Shown here: positions 1 to 8,282 of the stretch, piece by piece
Numbering within the stretch: the first letter of the stretch is position 1
Layout of the letters: each line of letters begins with the position of its first letter
Assembly: GCF_001420715.1 (NCBI RefSeq)
Contig: NZ_LJJC01000004.1
Coordinates: 2,981,715 to 3,045,714 of the forward strand
DNA from: Heyndrickxia shackletonii
Lineage (GTDB): Bacteria > Bacillota > Bacilli > Bacillales > Bacillaceae_C
Reading direction: 5' to 3'
DNA: 64,000 bases
Translations under genes and position numbers: made by a program
Notes under the pieces: model-generated
What the model saw: the letters and a program-made list of their open reading frames with translations, nothing else
What the model was told of the DNA's origin: nothing
Databases searched by the model: none

Positions 1-255
1 GTGCAATCTTTCCTTCCATCTATCTGCTTCATTTACTTTGTATCACCTTCGGCAGAAAGGACTTTGTTTTGTATTGCAAACTCATCCAATGATACCTAGC
101 CTTGTATGAAGTTCGTGTTCCTCAGACCGGAAGTTTGCCGCTCGCTTCCTTCAGATTCCGCGTCACCACGGACACCCTTGCGTTAAGCTAACTGCTACTT
201 CTGCCTTCACAGTTCGGGACTTTCACCCTAGAGACTACACCCATGCCGGGCGCAC
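1..255 (-). mobile_element. 5' end of a group II intron (probably bacterial class C), cut by the window
   Basis: Read on the minus strand, the segment starts GTGCGCCCGGCATGGGTG, the typical 5' boundary of a bacterial group II intron, followed by a GTGAAAGTCCCGAAC stretch and a GC-rich structured region characteristic of domain I. The boundary lies 8 bases past the last base of the hfq terminator hairpin. Class C group II introns are known to insert just behind intrinsic terminators, so both sequence and position agree. About 255 nt are visible. No reverse transcriptase/maturase reading frame is present here; it would lie beyond the left edge if the intron is complete. Class C is an inference; group II identity is fairly secure. 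Confidence 0.8.
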
Positions 256-262
256 AATGCAA

Positions 263-292
263 AAAAAACGTACCTTTGCAGGTACGTTTTTT
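263..292 (-). terminator. intrinsic terminator of hfq
   Basis: Arms ACGTACCT and AGGTACGT are separated by a short GCAA-type loop and flanked by A and T runs, so the minus-strand transcript ends in a U tract. It lies about 70 bases after the hfq stop and serves as the presumed landing site of the group II intron. Confidence 0.9.
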
Positions 293-364
293 AAAGTTAA
301 GAAAGTAAGTCTATTACCATGTACATTCTCTGTCCAATTCCAGCGCTTTTCGGCTAGCGGGTTT

Positions 365-595
365 CTATGCTTCTTCAAAATTTATTTGAACATTTTTTTG
401 TGGAGCAAAGGTTGATATGGCATGTTTAAAAACAAGTTGTTGTTTTCCTTCAGATTCGAATAATACGGTAAAATTATCAAAGCCTTTTACCTGACCTCTT
501 AATTGAAATCCATTAAGCAAAAAAACTGTAACAGACGTACCATCTTTTCTTAATTGATTTAAGAATTGATCTTGAATATTCACTGCTTGTTTCAT
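365..595 (-). CDS. hfq: RNA chaperone Hfq
   Basis: The 76-residue protein is a bacterial Sm-like RNA chaperone of usual Bacillus length. It opens [19 protein letters not shown], then carries the Sm1 region with [18 protein letters not shown] and the Sm2 region with KHAISTFAP, which corresponds to the K-H-A-I-S RNA-binding rim motif of the family. Hfq forms a hexameric ring that binds U-rich and A-rich RNA. The gene follows miaA with a short gap, the usual miaA-hfq pairing in Bacillus. The ATG is preceded by GAAGAGGAGG-like sequence at a proper distance. Transcription ends at the hairpin at 263-292. Confidence 0.97.
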   Translation of the reverse strand: MKQAVNIQDQFLNQLRKDGTSVTVFLLNGFQLRGQVKGFDNFTVLFESEGKQQLVFKHAISTFAPQKNVQINFEEA

Positions 596-627
596 ACTAA
601 GTCCTCCTCTTCTATATCTAATACTAT

Positions 628-1578
628 TTATTCGATTTTAACATGTAGCTTTCCTGCAATAAAGTTTGAAATTTCCACTATTTTTTTTGCCCGCTCGGAA
701 TTATCCGTCATATCAAACCATGTTACATCCAGTTTGTTTCGAAACCATGTTAACTGCCTTTTAGCGTAATTACGAGAGTTTTGCTTTAATCTCTCTATCG
801 CTTCTTCTAATGTAATGATTCCGTCGAAATAAGCGTAAAGTTCTTTATATCCTATTGCTTGTATGGATTGTACCTCACGAAGATTACTATCGTATAATCT
901 TTTGACTTCTTCCAATAAACCATTTTCCATCATAATATCTACACGCTTATTAATCCGGTTATATAATTGTTCCCTGTCCATCGTTAAACCAACTAATGCA
1001 ACATTGTATAGAAGGTTTGGCACCTGTTGCTTTTGATAATCAGATGCTGTTTTCCCAGTACAATAAAAAATCTCCAATGCTCGAATAACCCTTCGAATAT
1101 TATTTGGATGAATTTTTACAGCACTTTTCGGATCAATAGATTTTAATTCTTCATATAAAACCATATTTCCATCTGTTTTGACCCTTTGTTCTAGCTTCGT
1201 TCTAATTTCATCATTTCCGACATCATCAGAAAACCGGTAATCATATAGAACTGATTGAATATATAAACCTGTACCACCGACAATCATCGGAACGCGATTT
1301 CTATTATGTATTTCCGTTATTTTTTCACGGACAAGCTTTTGAAATTCTGCAACCGAAAAAGGCTCATCTGGATTTTTAATATCAATAAGATGATGTGGTA
1401 TTCCTGCCATTTCATCTTTTGATATCTTTGCCGTTCCAATATCCATACTTTTATAAATTTGCATGGAATCACCGCTAATGATTTCACCATTAAAACGTTG
1501 GGCTAAATAAATGCTTAAGTCCGTTTTTCCAACGGCAGTGGGGCCGATAAGTACGATAAGCTTCTGAAGATCATTCAA
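628..1578 (-). CDS. miaA: tRNA dimethylallyltransferase MiaA
   Basis: MiaA transfers a dimethylallyl group from DMAPP to the N6 of A37 in tRNAs that read UNN codons; MiaB, also encoded in this window, then adds the methylthio group. The 316-residue protein has the N-terminal P-loop GPTAVGKTD (about residues 12-20), the [16 protein letters not shown] segment, the DMAPP-binding [17 protein letters not shown], and a C-terminal region with the QAIGYKE and [12 protein letters not shown] motifs. All diagnostic family motifs are present, so it should be active. hfq follows directly downstream. Confidence 0.97.
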   Translation of the reverse strand: MNDLQKLIVLIGPTAVGKTDLSIYLAQRFNGEIISGDSMQIYKSMDIGTAKISKDEMAGIPHHLIDIKNPDEPFSVAEFQKLVREKITEIHNRNRVPMIVGGTGLYIQSVLYDYRFSDDVGNDEIRTKLEQRVKTDGNMVLYEELKSIDPKSAVKIHPNNIRRVIRALEIFYCTGKTASDYQKQQVPNLLYNVALVGLTMDREQLYNRINKRVDIMMENGLLEEVKRLYDSNLREVQSIQAIGYKELYAYFDGIITLEEAIERLKQNSRNYAKRQLTWFRNKLDVTWFDMTDNSERAKKIVEISNFIAGKLHVKIE

Positions 1579-1803
1579 TTAATTTCACAGCCTTTTATAA
1601 AAAATATTTCCATGACTTCTTTGAAGTTTATTTTGCATTACCTAAAATCGAATGATGTAATTAAGCAATGCTTCTTTATCGTACCATATTATCATAATAT
1701 TATTGGAACAGTTATTTATTATAACCGAAAAATTTTTAGTTTAAACTTATTTTGCCCTATACATAAAAAAATAACCGACTCTTTTTAAGTCGGTCACATG
1801 ATT
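1579..1803 (-). other. intergenic region between the acylase gene and miaA
   Basis: This holds the terminator of the upstream acylase gene at 1774-1794 and presumably the miaA promoter. No open reading frame or recognisable RNA element was seen. Confidence 0.4.
1774..1794 (-). terminator. intrinsic terminator after the penicillin acylase gene
   Basis: Arms ACCGACT and AGTCGGT with a T-rich tract on the minus strand form a standard hairpin ten bases past the stop codon. Confidence 0.85.
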
Positions 1804-4194
1804 TTATTTGCCAAAAGGCAATAATTTTAACTCTTTCCCATCATTAGCATGAATATTTAATATTGTTTTATGATAATTTCCATTCACCCAGTCATTTATT
1901 TGATCATGATACCAATTACTTCTAACGTTGCCCGACTGTCCCGGTCCTACAATATGATAGGAGGTATTCATGTCACTTGTATCAATAACAAATCTCCATG
2001 ATGCCCCATGGTCTACAATCCCATCATCTCTATTACTAGCCGCTTGAACGGTTACCTTACTTCCACCAACCGGGACTGGTTTCTCACGGTTAAAGATCCA
2101 TGCCAATACACTAGAAGAGGAGGAAATTGGATGGGCAAAGTATAATTTATGGTAGTCACCCCATTTCCAAGCTGAAGGTTTGTCTCCATAATGGTCTTTT
2201 AAACCTGATAACACATTTTTCAGAGATTTTTGTAAAACTACCTGTATTCCGCCCCTTTCTTTCACCCATGCACCTTCATTCCCGCTTAGTGCGTTTCGTA
2301 TTAGCTGGTCGATAGCTTGTGATTCCCCTTCAAATAAATCTAAGACATCCTTTGGAATTTCTTTTTCAAACAACACGTTTGGCATTTCTTTCATCCATAG
2401 ATTATAAATTAAAGGTGCTGCAAATTCTTTGTCATCTTTATAGTTCCATTTTTTCAACTCATTCATTGCTTTTCGCTCAATATCTGTTAAAGGTGCTTTA
2501 TTTAATACTTCTAGAAATTGTGGAACAAATTCTGTTGCCGATACATTTATTTGATCCATTTGCAATGATTCCATATCTCTAATAGAGAGCTTTTGCTTTG
2601 AATTAAGCACTTCTTGAATTCTTGTTTGTCGGTACGGTTGTGCCCAAACATTACTAATATGGTAGGGATACTGCTCATCAATTACTTTGTTATTGGCACT
2701 GGAAATAAACCCTTGTATAGGATTTACGACTTTTGGCAGCTGGTCAAATGGAATGTATCCTTTCCATCCATATTCATCGGACCAACCAGGTACAGGATAA
2801 AGGCCATCACCTTTTTTCCTAATTGGAATTTTCCCATTTGCTTTATATGCAATAGTTCCGTCATCTGATGCAAAGACAAAATTTTGAGTAGGTGTGTGAA
2901 AGTCTAAGAGTGCCCTTTCAAATTCATTCCAATTTTTTGCTCTATTCATATTTAAAACTGCTTCCAGCTCCTTCGATGGTTCCAAAGCTGTCCACTGCAA
3001 AGAAAAAACGGCGTTATCCTTATTGTGGTAAGCAAACTCCGAAATAACCGGCCCGTGTTTTGTAATTGTTACTTTATAGGGAATCGTTTTTTCTCCTTTT
3101 ACCTTTATAGGCTCATTAATGACAGTTGCGTCATACCACTGATCATTGTATAGGAACTGCTTAGCATTTATTGGATTTCTTTTTTCTATATATAAATCTT
3201 GAACATCCGGCCCTGTGTTAGTTACCCCCCACGCAATATGTTCATTAGAGCCAAGAATGATTCCAGGAATACCTGCAAATATAACACCGCTTACATTCAT
3301 ATCCTCTGCCTGCAAATGCATTTGATACCATATGGATGGTGTCGCCAAAGATAAATGAGGATCATCTGCAAGTAATGGTTTTCCTGAAACACTCTTATCG
3401 CCGCTTACAACCCAGTCATTGCTTCCATTGAATACTGGTGGTTTTATTGCACTCGCAAAGCTCTTTTCAATATTTATTTGACTATCTTTTAATTGAGAAA
3501 TGATCAGCGGTGCATCTGTTGGATAACTCGGCAGCAATTCTTTCGCTTTTTCCTCTGATAAATTTTTCAGTGCCCAATAATTAAAAGCCTGTTCATTCCA
3601 ATGACCTCCTAAATCAAAAGCCATATATTTTCCAATGGTTAAGGAATCAATTGGAGTCCATTTTTCAGGCTGATAGTTTAATAAGGTGAATTCAATTGGT
3701 AAGCGCTTAGAAGAAATTGCCTCCTTGATATAGGCATTAACACCATCTGCAAACCATTTTAAAACATTCTTCCCTTCACTGGAGTATTGCTGATAAGATT
3801 CCTCTGCCGCCCTTCTTAATCCAATTGTTCTGAAAAATTTATCTCGATCTATCGTAGCCTTTCCAACTACTTCACTTAATCTGCCTGATGCTTGCCTCCT
3901 GCTCAAGTCCATTTGAAAAAGTCTGTCTTGAGCCTCCACGTACCCCTGAGCGTAATACAAGTCATGTAAATTTTCAGCCTTAATATGCGGTACACCCTTT
4001 TCATCCCGAATAACACTAACCGGATTTTTTAATTCTTTTAAATAAACATCTCCCGTCGTTTTTGGCAGTGATCGTAAAGTGTAAAAATTCAAAAAGACAG
4101 TTATTAATAAAACTAAAATCACTAAAATGATGATTGTCCATAATAAAGGCTTTTTCCATTTTTTTATAGGTTTTCTCTCTACCACAACCTCCAT
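1804..4194 (-). CDS. penicillin acylase family (S45, Ntn-hydrolase) protein
   Basis: The 796-residue precursor belongs to the penicillin G acylase / N-acyl-homoserine lactone acylase family of N-terminal nucleophile hydrolases. Residues 16-36 form one hydrophobic segment after a basic N-terminus, so the enzyme is exported or membrane-tethered. The alpha chain starts around PVSVIRDEKGVPHIKA. The motif NGSNDWVVSG marks the autocatalytic cleavage site, with Ser258 as the likely new N-terminal nucleophile. AWGVTNTGPDVQDLY in the beta chain is also typical. Such enzymes cleave amide bonds of acylated amines; the real substrate (beta-lactam, acyl-homoserine lactone, N-acyl amino acid) cannot be told from the sequence. 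The gene is a single transcription unit with its own ribosome binding site (GGGGGGAG) and terminator, and is not part of the conserved miaA-hfq backbone. Confidence 0.9.
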   Translation of the reverse strand: MEVVVERKPIKKWKKPLLWTIIILVILVLLITVFLNFYTLRSLPKTTGDVYLKELKNPVSVIRDEKGVPHIKAENLHDLYYAQGYVEAQDRLFQMDLSRRQASGRLSEVVGKATIDRDKFFRTIGLRRAAEESYQQYSSEGKNVLKWFADGVNAYIKEAISSKRLPIEFTLLNYQPEKWTPIDSLTIGKYMAFDLGGHWNEQAFNYWALKNLSEEKAKELLPSYPTDAPLIISQLKDSQINIEKSFASAIKPPVFNGSNDWVVSGDKSVSGKPLLADDPHLSLATPSIWYQMHLQAEDMNVSGVIFAGIPGIILGSNEHIAWGVTNTGPDVQDLYIEKRNPINAKQFLYNDQWYDATVINEPIKVKGEKTIPYKVTITKHGPVISEFAYHNKDNAVFSLQWTALEPSKELEAVLNMNRAKNWNEFERALLDFHTPTQNFVFASDDGTIAYKANGKIPIRKKGDGLYPVPGWSDEYGWKGYIPFDQLPKVVNPIQGFISSANNKVIDEQYPYHISNVWAQPYRQTRIQEVLNSKQKLSIRDMESLQMDQINVSATEFVPQFLEVLNKAPLTDIERKAMNELKKWNYKDDKEFAAPLIYNLWMKEMPNVLFEKEIPKDVLDLFEGESQAIDQLIRNALSGNEGAWVKERGGIQVVLQKSLKNVLSGLKDHYGDKPSAWKWGDYHKLYFAHPISSSSSVLAWIFNREKPVPVGGSKVTVQAASNRDDGIVDHGASWRFVIDTSDMNTSYHIVGPGQSGNVRSNWYHDQINDWVNGNYHKTILNIHANDGKELKLLPFGK

Positions 4195-4319
4195 ATTTCT
4201 CCCCCCTTGTATTTAAGAATATTTGCTATTCAGGAAAAAAGTCCTTTATAGTGGGATAAAAAATTATTGTGTATTTTATAAAAATATGGAGCAAAAGGTT
4301 CTGTTATTATCAAAATCTA

Positions 4320-4348
4320 TTGAAATTTCATAAATAATTTACTATAAT
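4320..4348 (+). promoter_or_regulatory. predicted sigma-A promoter of sda
   Basis: TTGAAA at 4320-4325 and TATAAT at 4343-4348 are separated by exactly 17 bases, an almost ideal housekeeping promoter. Transcription should begin near 4355, giving a leader of about 125 bases before the sda start. Confidence 0.8.
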
Positions 4349-4392
4349 TTTACTTGCTGTGCAGGTTACATCTAATTGACTGAACGACAAAG

Positions 4393-4428
4393 TACACTCC
4401 TTCACGCTTTTCTTGGAGTGTATTTTTT
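4393..4428 (+). terminator. terminator-like hairpin in the sda leader (attenuator or small RNA end)
   Basis: TACACTCC (4393-4400) pairs with GGAGTGTA (4415-4422) over a 14-base loop and is followed at once by seven Ts. It lies between the predicted promoter and the sda start, so the promoter would make either a short RNA of roughly 75 bases or the full sda message. Confidence 0.7.
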
Positions 4429-4481
4429 TCATATGCCTATCTTTATGGAAGCAAAAATCAGAAAGGAGTGTAAGTTTCATC

Positions 4482-4631
4482 ATGGAACATTGTATTCCTC
4501 TTTCGGATGCTCGGCTGATCAGCGCATACGAAAAAGCTATTCAGTTAAATCTGCCGAATGAATTTATCATGATTCTGAAAGCAGAAGTTGAAAAGCGTCA
4601 ATTAATAAGTATAAAACCCAACAATAAGTAA
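4482..4631 (+). CDS. sda: sporulation checkpoint inhibitor Sda
   Basis: The 49-residue protein aligns by eye with Bacillus Sda, which binds histidine kinases such as KinA and blocks the phosphorelay when replication is disturbed. The core LSDARLISAYEKAIQLNL followed by EFIMILKAEVEKRQL matches the helical hairpin of the family (LSDELLIESYxKAxxMNL in B. subtilis, from memory). The ATG at 4482 is supported by GAAAGGAGTG at 4461-4470. A longer in-frame reading upstream has no such site and crosses the leader hairpin. In B. subtilis the sda promoter carries DnaA boxes; I saw no convincing DnaA box here. Confidence 0.85.
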   Translation: MEHCIPLSDARLISAYEKAIQLNLPNEFIMILKAEVEKRQLISIKPNNK

Positions 4632-4640
4632 CTCGTCATG

Positions 4641-4672
4641 AAACAAAAGCATTATTTGCTTTTGTTTTTTCT
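4641..4672 (+). terminator. intrinsic terminator of sda
   Basis: AAACAAAAGC and GCTTTTGTTT are complementary over ten pairs with a seven-base loop and a following T run, ten bases after the stop codon. Confidence 0.9.
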
Positions 4673-4749
4673 TTTTTGCAATAAGTAATTAGTCCATTAA
4701 TCCATACCTATTTAAAAATATTAAATATTTTTAGGTGTCTAAAATAAAG

Positions 4750-4811
4750 ATTGTATGAAACATTATCATAATTTTTCATACAATTTAGTAACGAAATATT
4801 CATTATTTCGT
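4750..4811 (+). repeat. two successive inverted repeats upstream of the SPW gene
   Basis: The first repeat has perfect 11-base arms ATTGTATGAAA (4750-4760) and TTTCATACAAT (4774-4784). The second has perfect 8-base arms ACGAAATA (4791-4798) and TATTTCGT (4804-4811). Neither is followed by a T run, so they are not standard terminators. They end 14 bases before the ribosome binding site and could be an operator pair or leader hairpins controlling the SPW gene. Confidence 0.6.
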
Positions 4812-4833
4812 AAACCATCAAGGAGGTGCAAAC

Positions 4834-5157
4834 ATGAAAACAAGAAGTACATTAAATGCTTTGATTGGTGTTTGGTTTATTATTGCGCCTTGGGTTCTAG
4901 GATTTTCAGATCAATCTGGTGCACTTTGGTCCAGTGTTGTGATTGGTCTCATCCAACTAATATTGTCCTTCTGGGCATCGAGTGAAACAGGGTGGAATTC
5001 TTGGAAAAACTGGATCACCGTATTAACCGGGGCATGGTTTGTTATTTTACCTTTTGTTTATTCCCTTTCCAGTGGAGAAACTTGGACCAGTGTTATTCTC
5101 GGCCTAGTCACTATTCTTTTTAGCTTGTGGAACGTGGGTTCAAAACAGAGCAATTAG
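4834..5157 (+). CDS. SPW-repeat integral membrane protein
   Basis: The 107-residue protein consists of two copies of an about 50-residue unit. Each unit begins with a Leu/Val-rich helix carrying G-x-W-F-I/V-I and an aromatic-Pro turn (IIAPWVLGFS and VILPFVYSLS), then a second helix with the pattern SSVVIGLIQLILSFW or TSVILGLVTILFSLW. This is the layout of the SPW repeat family, giving four membrane segments. The function of the family is unknown. An ideal AAGGAGGTG site precedes the ATG. It is a single-gene unit with a leader of paired inverted repeats and a strong terminator. Confidence 0.85.
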   Translation: MKTRSTLNALIGVWFIIAPWVLGFSDQSGALWSSVVIGLIQLILSFWASSETGWNSWKNWITVLTGAWFVILPFVYSLSSGETWTSVILGLVTILFSLWNVGSKQSN

Positions 5158-5185
5158 TAATATGTCTATATGCTTTTGCACATAT

Positions 5186-5226
5186 ATCCCCCTAAAGACA
5201 ACGATTCTTTAGGGGGATTTGTTTTT
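5186..5226 (+). terminator. strong intrinsic terminator after the SPW gene
   Basis: ATCCCCCTAAAGA (5186-5198) pairs perfectly with TCTTTAGGGGGAT (5206-5218), followed by TTGTTTTTT. Confidence 0.95.
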
Positions 5227-5307
5227 TACGCCATTTCCCTTTGTATACATACTTTTGTTAAAATAGGAAATCCTATTTTGAACTTAAATACAGGAGTGAT
5301 TGACTAG

Positions 5308-5925
5308 TTGAAAAAGTATTTTTTATATATCGCATGCGCAACCATCACATTATTATCTTTCTTGACTTTACCGTTGGTAAAAGCCAGTATCTATGAAAGT
5401 CCGGTTAACTCGGAAGAGGAACACTTACAATTAAATCATGAGGATTTTCAAAGACTTGAAAAACAAGGATATACGGTTCATGAAATTATCAAAGCTGCTC
5501 ATATTTCGATGTATGCAAATAAAAGTATCGAAAGTATATTACGATATTACAAAAAACATCAATCTTGGCATGAAACTGCAAAGCATTTTGGTGTTGACTT
5601 GGAAAAATTAAAAACAGATCAAATGAGGAGAACAAAACAACTACTTTATAAGGAAAATAAAGAAAAAATTATTTATATTTTAGCGAACTATACCAATCGG
5701 AAACCGGAGGAGATAAGTCGTTATTTAAAGCAAGATGCAGATCTGCATTTTTTGATTGTTGCGGCGGCTATTTCAAAGACAACTGAAACAGATTTATCAA
5801 GGATCATTCAATTAAAAAAAGAGGAAAAAAGTTTGGATGAGATTATGAATACGGTGCACGCAAATCGAAAAATGGTATTTAAAGAGGTAAAATTACTTCA
5901 TGAAAAAATTAAACATCTTAAGTAG
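5308..5925 (+). CDS. exported protein of unknown function with two internal helical repeats
   Basis: I do not recognise this 205-residue protein. The TTG start at 5308 is preceded by AGGAGTGA. Residues 1-27 form a signal peptide (basic MKKYF, hydrophobic core to LVKAS, probable cleavage near KAS). The mature part is helical and charged. Two stretches look alike: about residues 55-105 (EIIKAAHISMYANKSIESIL, then a kinase-free KKHQSWHETAKHFGVD part) and about 145-195 (FLIVAAAISKTTETDLSRII, then KKEEKSLDEIMNTVHANRKM). Each is a small-residue helix, a D/E-S-I/L-I turn, a Lys-rich linker, and an HTH-like end. It stands alone, ending in a terminator, and converges with the WYL-like gene. Confidence 0.75.
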   Translation: MKKYFLYIACATITLLSFLTLPLVKASIYESPVNSEEEHLQLNHEDFQRLEKQGYTVHEIIKAAHISMYANKSIESILRYYKKHQSWHETAKHFGVDLEKLKTDQMRRTKQLLYKENKEKIIYILANYTNRKPEEISRYLKQDADLHFLIVAAAISKTTETDLSRIIQLKKEEKSLDEIMNTVHANRKMVFKEVKLLHEKIKHLK

Positions 5926-5935
5926 AGCAAAGATT

Positions 5936-5970
5936 TGAATGGAATTTGAGCTTTGGTACCATTCATTTTT
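5936..5970 (+). terminator. terminator after the exported repeat protein
   Basis: TGAATGG (5936-5942) and CCATTCA (5959-5965) form a stem followed by five Ts. It ends two bases before the stop codon of the converging gene. Confidence 0.7.
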
Positions 5971-5971
5971 A

Positions 5972-6196
5972 TTACGAAATGTCTTTATTATATTTTAAAC
6001 GTTCCGGACCAATGGAGAGGATATTTTTAATCACGAATGTTCTTTGTTTTTTCCTTAAATAGCAATATGCCTTAAAAGAATCAATCTCGACAGATAATAC
6101 CTTAATGGTTCGGTATGTTATTTCATTGTTATTAGATATATAGATCATTTCAAGCTTCATTCCTGAATCAAGTGCCCTTAAAAGAATGCCTTTCAT
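5972..6196 (-). CDS. small orphan WYL-domain-like protein
   Basis: The 74-residue protein starts MKGILLRALDSGMKLEMIYI and continues with T-Y-R-T-I-K-V-L-S-V-E and F-K-A-Y-C-Y-L-R-K-K-Q-R-T-F. This follows the WYL domain pattern (I-x-Y, R-x-I-x-P, Y-L-x-A-Y-C-x-L-R-x-x-x-R-x-F) although the Pro is absent. WYL domains usually sit behind an HTH and sense nucleic acid ligands; here there is no DNA-binding domain. The ATG at 6196 fits GTGGAG eight bases upstream better than the GTG nine bases earlier, which overlaps that site. It is a single gene between two terminators. Function unknown. Confidence 0.65.
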   Translation of the reverse strand: MKGILLRALDSGMKLEMIYISNNNEITYRTIKVLSVEIDSFKAYCYLRKKQRTFVIKNILSIGPERLKYNKDIS

Positions 6197-6311
6197 TTCT
6201 ATCACTCCACAACATAATGTATATTCTTATTATATACAAACATATGTTCTTTTAATACTCATATCATATGACTTTTTTATGTATGAGGAGTAAATATTTT
6301 CATGTATAAAA

Positions 6312-6353
6312 AAATAGTTAAAACCGGAGATACTTAACCGATTTTAACTATTT
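6312..6353 (-). terminator. intrinsic terminator of mutSL
   Basis: A 16-base stem (AAATAGTTAAAATCGG with CCGGTTTTAACTATTT on the minus strand) ends in a T run. The one non-Watson-Crick pair is U-G on the minus strand but C-A on the plus strand, which fixes the orientation. Confidence 0.92.
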
Positions 6354-6359
6354 AGAAGG

Positions 6360-8270
6360 CTACATTACCCTCTTAAACATCTTTTCCATTTCATAAACGG
6401 AATAATGAATAATAATTGGACGACCATGTGGACACGTAAATGGATCAGATGCGGTACGCAAGGAATCTAGCAATGCTTGTATTTCATCATTTCGCAAATG
6501 ACGATTCGCTTTAATGGAATCCTTACAGCTCATCATTATTGCTGCTTCCTCGCGTAGTTTTTTCACATCCACCTTTTTCATCGATAATAATTGTTCCACC
6601 ATCTCCTCAATGGTTTCCTTTTCTTCCCCTTTTGGAAACCAAACAGGGTGGGAACGAACAATAAAGCTATTATGACCAAAAGGTTCCATAAAGACACCTA
6701 CATAGGCTAATTCTTCAAGATTTTCTTGAATTTTAATATATTCGTCCGTTGAATATTCAAATGTTAAAGGAACAAGGAGGTCTTGCAGCTGTTTTTCCAC
6801 TCTCCCAACTTTTTCCCGAAAATATTCGTATTTTATCCTTTCCTGAGCAGCATGTTGATCAATAATATACAGTCCTTGATCATTTTGTGCAAAAATATAG
6901 GTTCCATGCATTTGTCCTATTGGATAAAGAGGCGGAATTCGGCTAGTAGTTTGTGCCTCCTTATTCTCTGCTATTAGAGCGGTATCATTCGATTCCATCT
7001 CGTATGCTGGCTCCTGCACCACTTCCGGAAAAACAAGATCCTCGTCCTCATCATATGGAACAGATACTGGTTTATTTTCGTCTAAATGAAATACTCTTTT
7101 CACATCTTCAAAAGGAAGAGATGTTTCTTCTTTAGAATATCCTGACTTTCGAAAATCAAATTGATTTTCCTTTTTTTGAACAGAATGATCCATTTCCGGT
7201 AAAGGTAAATGATCAAGTTGTAAAGATGTTTGAATGGGTGGAGCTTCTTTTTCCATTTGCTGAATATTGCCTGATGGAATAAGTACTTTATCTTTAAATG
7301 ACGCTTTTATAGTGCTCGATACAAGGTCATTTAGCTCCTGTTCTTTACTAAGTCTTACTTCCAGTTTGGACGGATGGACATTAACATCAACTAAAATCGG
7401 GTCCATTTCAATGTTTAATAAGATGATTGGAAAACGACCAATTGGCAATAAGGTATGATAACCTTCTTGAATGGCTTTAACCAATGAATAATTTTTAATA
7501 AAACGACCATTTATCATAGTAGAAATATAGTTACGTGATGCTCTCGTTATCTCCGGTAAAGAAATGTAACCGCTGATTTTGAAATCGAGGGAGCTAGTTG
7601 AAATGGGAATCATTTGTTTTGCGATATTCATCCCATAAATCGCCGCCAGTACTTGGCGAACATCACCATTTCCGTTTGTTTGCAAAAGTAATCGTTCATT
7701 ATGTCTTAATCGAATGGAAACTTCCGGGTGCGCAAGAGCGAGACGATTGACGACGTCCGTTATATTTCCGAGCTCGGTATGAATGGTTTTTAAATATTTA
7801 AAACGAGCAGGAGTATTAAAAAATAGGTCAGTAACGACTATATCTGTCCCTTTTCTCCCCGGGCTTTTCTCTTTGCTCAGCAGCTTACCACCTTCGACGA
7901 CAACTTTAGTTCCTGACTCAATGCCTGTTGAAGATGACATTTCAAGGTGAGATACCGAAGCAATACTTGGCAGGGCTTCTCCCCTAAACCCTAGTGTCCG
8001 GATTCGAAATAAATCATTCTCATCTTTTATTTTACTCGTTGCATGGCGATGGAAAGCAAGGAGGACATCATCCTCCTCCATACCGGACCCGTTATCAATA
8101 ATTCTGATTTTTCCAAGTCCTGCTTCCTCAATCTCAATCTCCACGATGCTGCTATCTGCGTCAATGGCATTTTCGACAAGCTCCTTTACAACGGAGGCAG
8201 GTCGTTCCACTACCTCACCTGCTGCAATTTTATTCGATAGGATATCGTCCAGTTGAATAATTTTCCCCAA
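6360..8270 (-). CDS. mutL: DNA mismatch repair protein MutL
   Basis: MutL couples mismatch recognition by MutS to strand incision. The N-terminal GHKL ATPase shows [15 protein letters not shown], and HATSKI followed by [13 protein letters not shown]. The C-terminal dimerisation domain has [12 protein letters not shown], the endonuclease metal motif DQHA(X)2E(X)4E of organisms without MutH, plus CHPGRP-type CPHGRPI near the end. The likely start is the TTG at 8270 (protein of 636 residues beginning MGKIIQLDD), with AGGTGG eight bases ahead; a GTG at 8282 lies inside that site. It follows mutS with a 12-base gap and ends at the hairpin 6312-6353. Confidence 0.96.
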   Translation of the reverse strand: MGKIIQLDDILSNKIAAGEVVERPASVVKELVENAIDADSSIVEIEIEEAGLGKIRIIDNGSGMEEDDVLLAFHRHATSKIKDENDLFRIRTLGFRGEALPSIASVSHLEMSSSTGIESGTKVVVEGGKLLSKEKSPGRKGTDIVVTDLFFNTPARFKYLKTIHTELGNITDVVNRLALAHPEVSIRLRHNERLLLQTNGNGDVRQVLAAIYGMNIAKQMIPISTSSLDFKISGYISLPEITRASRNYISTMINGRFIKNYSLVKAIQEGYHTLLPIGRFPIILLNIEMDPILVDVNVHPSKLEVRLSKEQELNDLVSSTIKASFKDKVLIPSGNIQQMEKEAPPIQTSLQLDHLPLPEMDHSVQKKENQFDFRKSGYSKEETSLPFEDVKRVFHLDENKPVSVPYDEDEDLVFPEVVQEPAYEMESNDTALIAENKEAQTTSRIPPLYPIGQMHGTYIFAQNDQGLYIIDQHAAQERIKYEYFREKVGRVEKQLQDLLVPLTFEYSTDEYIKIQENLEELAYVGVFMEPFGHNSFIVRSHPVWFPKGEEKETIEEMVEQLLSMKKVDVKKLREEAAIMMSCKDSIKANRHLRNDEIQALLDSLRTASDPFTCPHGRPIIIHYSVYEMEKMFKRVM

Positions 8271-8282
8271 GGAGCACACCAC

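Noticed and set aside
4376-4561. A 61-codon frame from a TTG that overlaps the sda leader and sda itself
   Set aside because: No ribosome binding site, crosses the leader terminator, and the Sda frame in a different phase is clearly the coding one.
4755-4985. Frame overlapping the SPW gene in another phase
   Set aside because: The SPW frame has the site, repeats and terminator; this one is a shadow.
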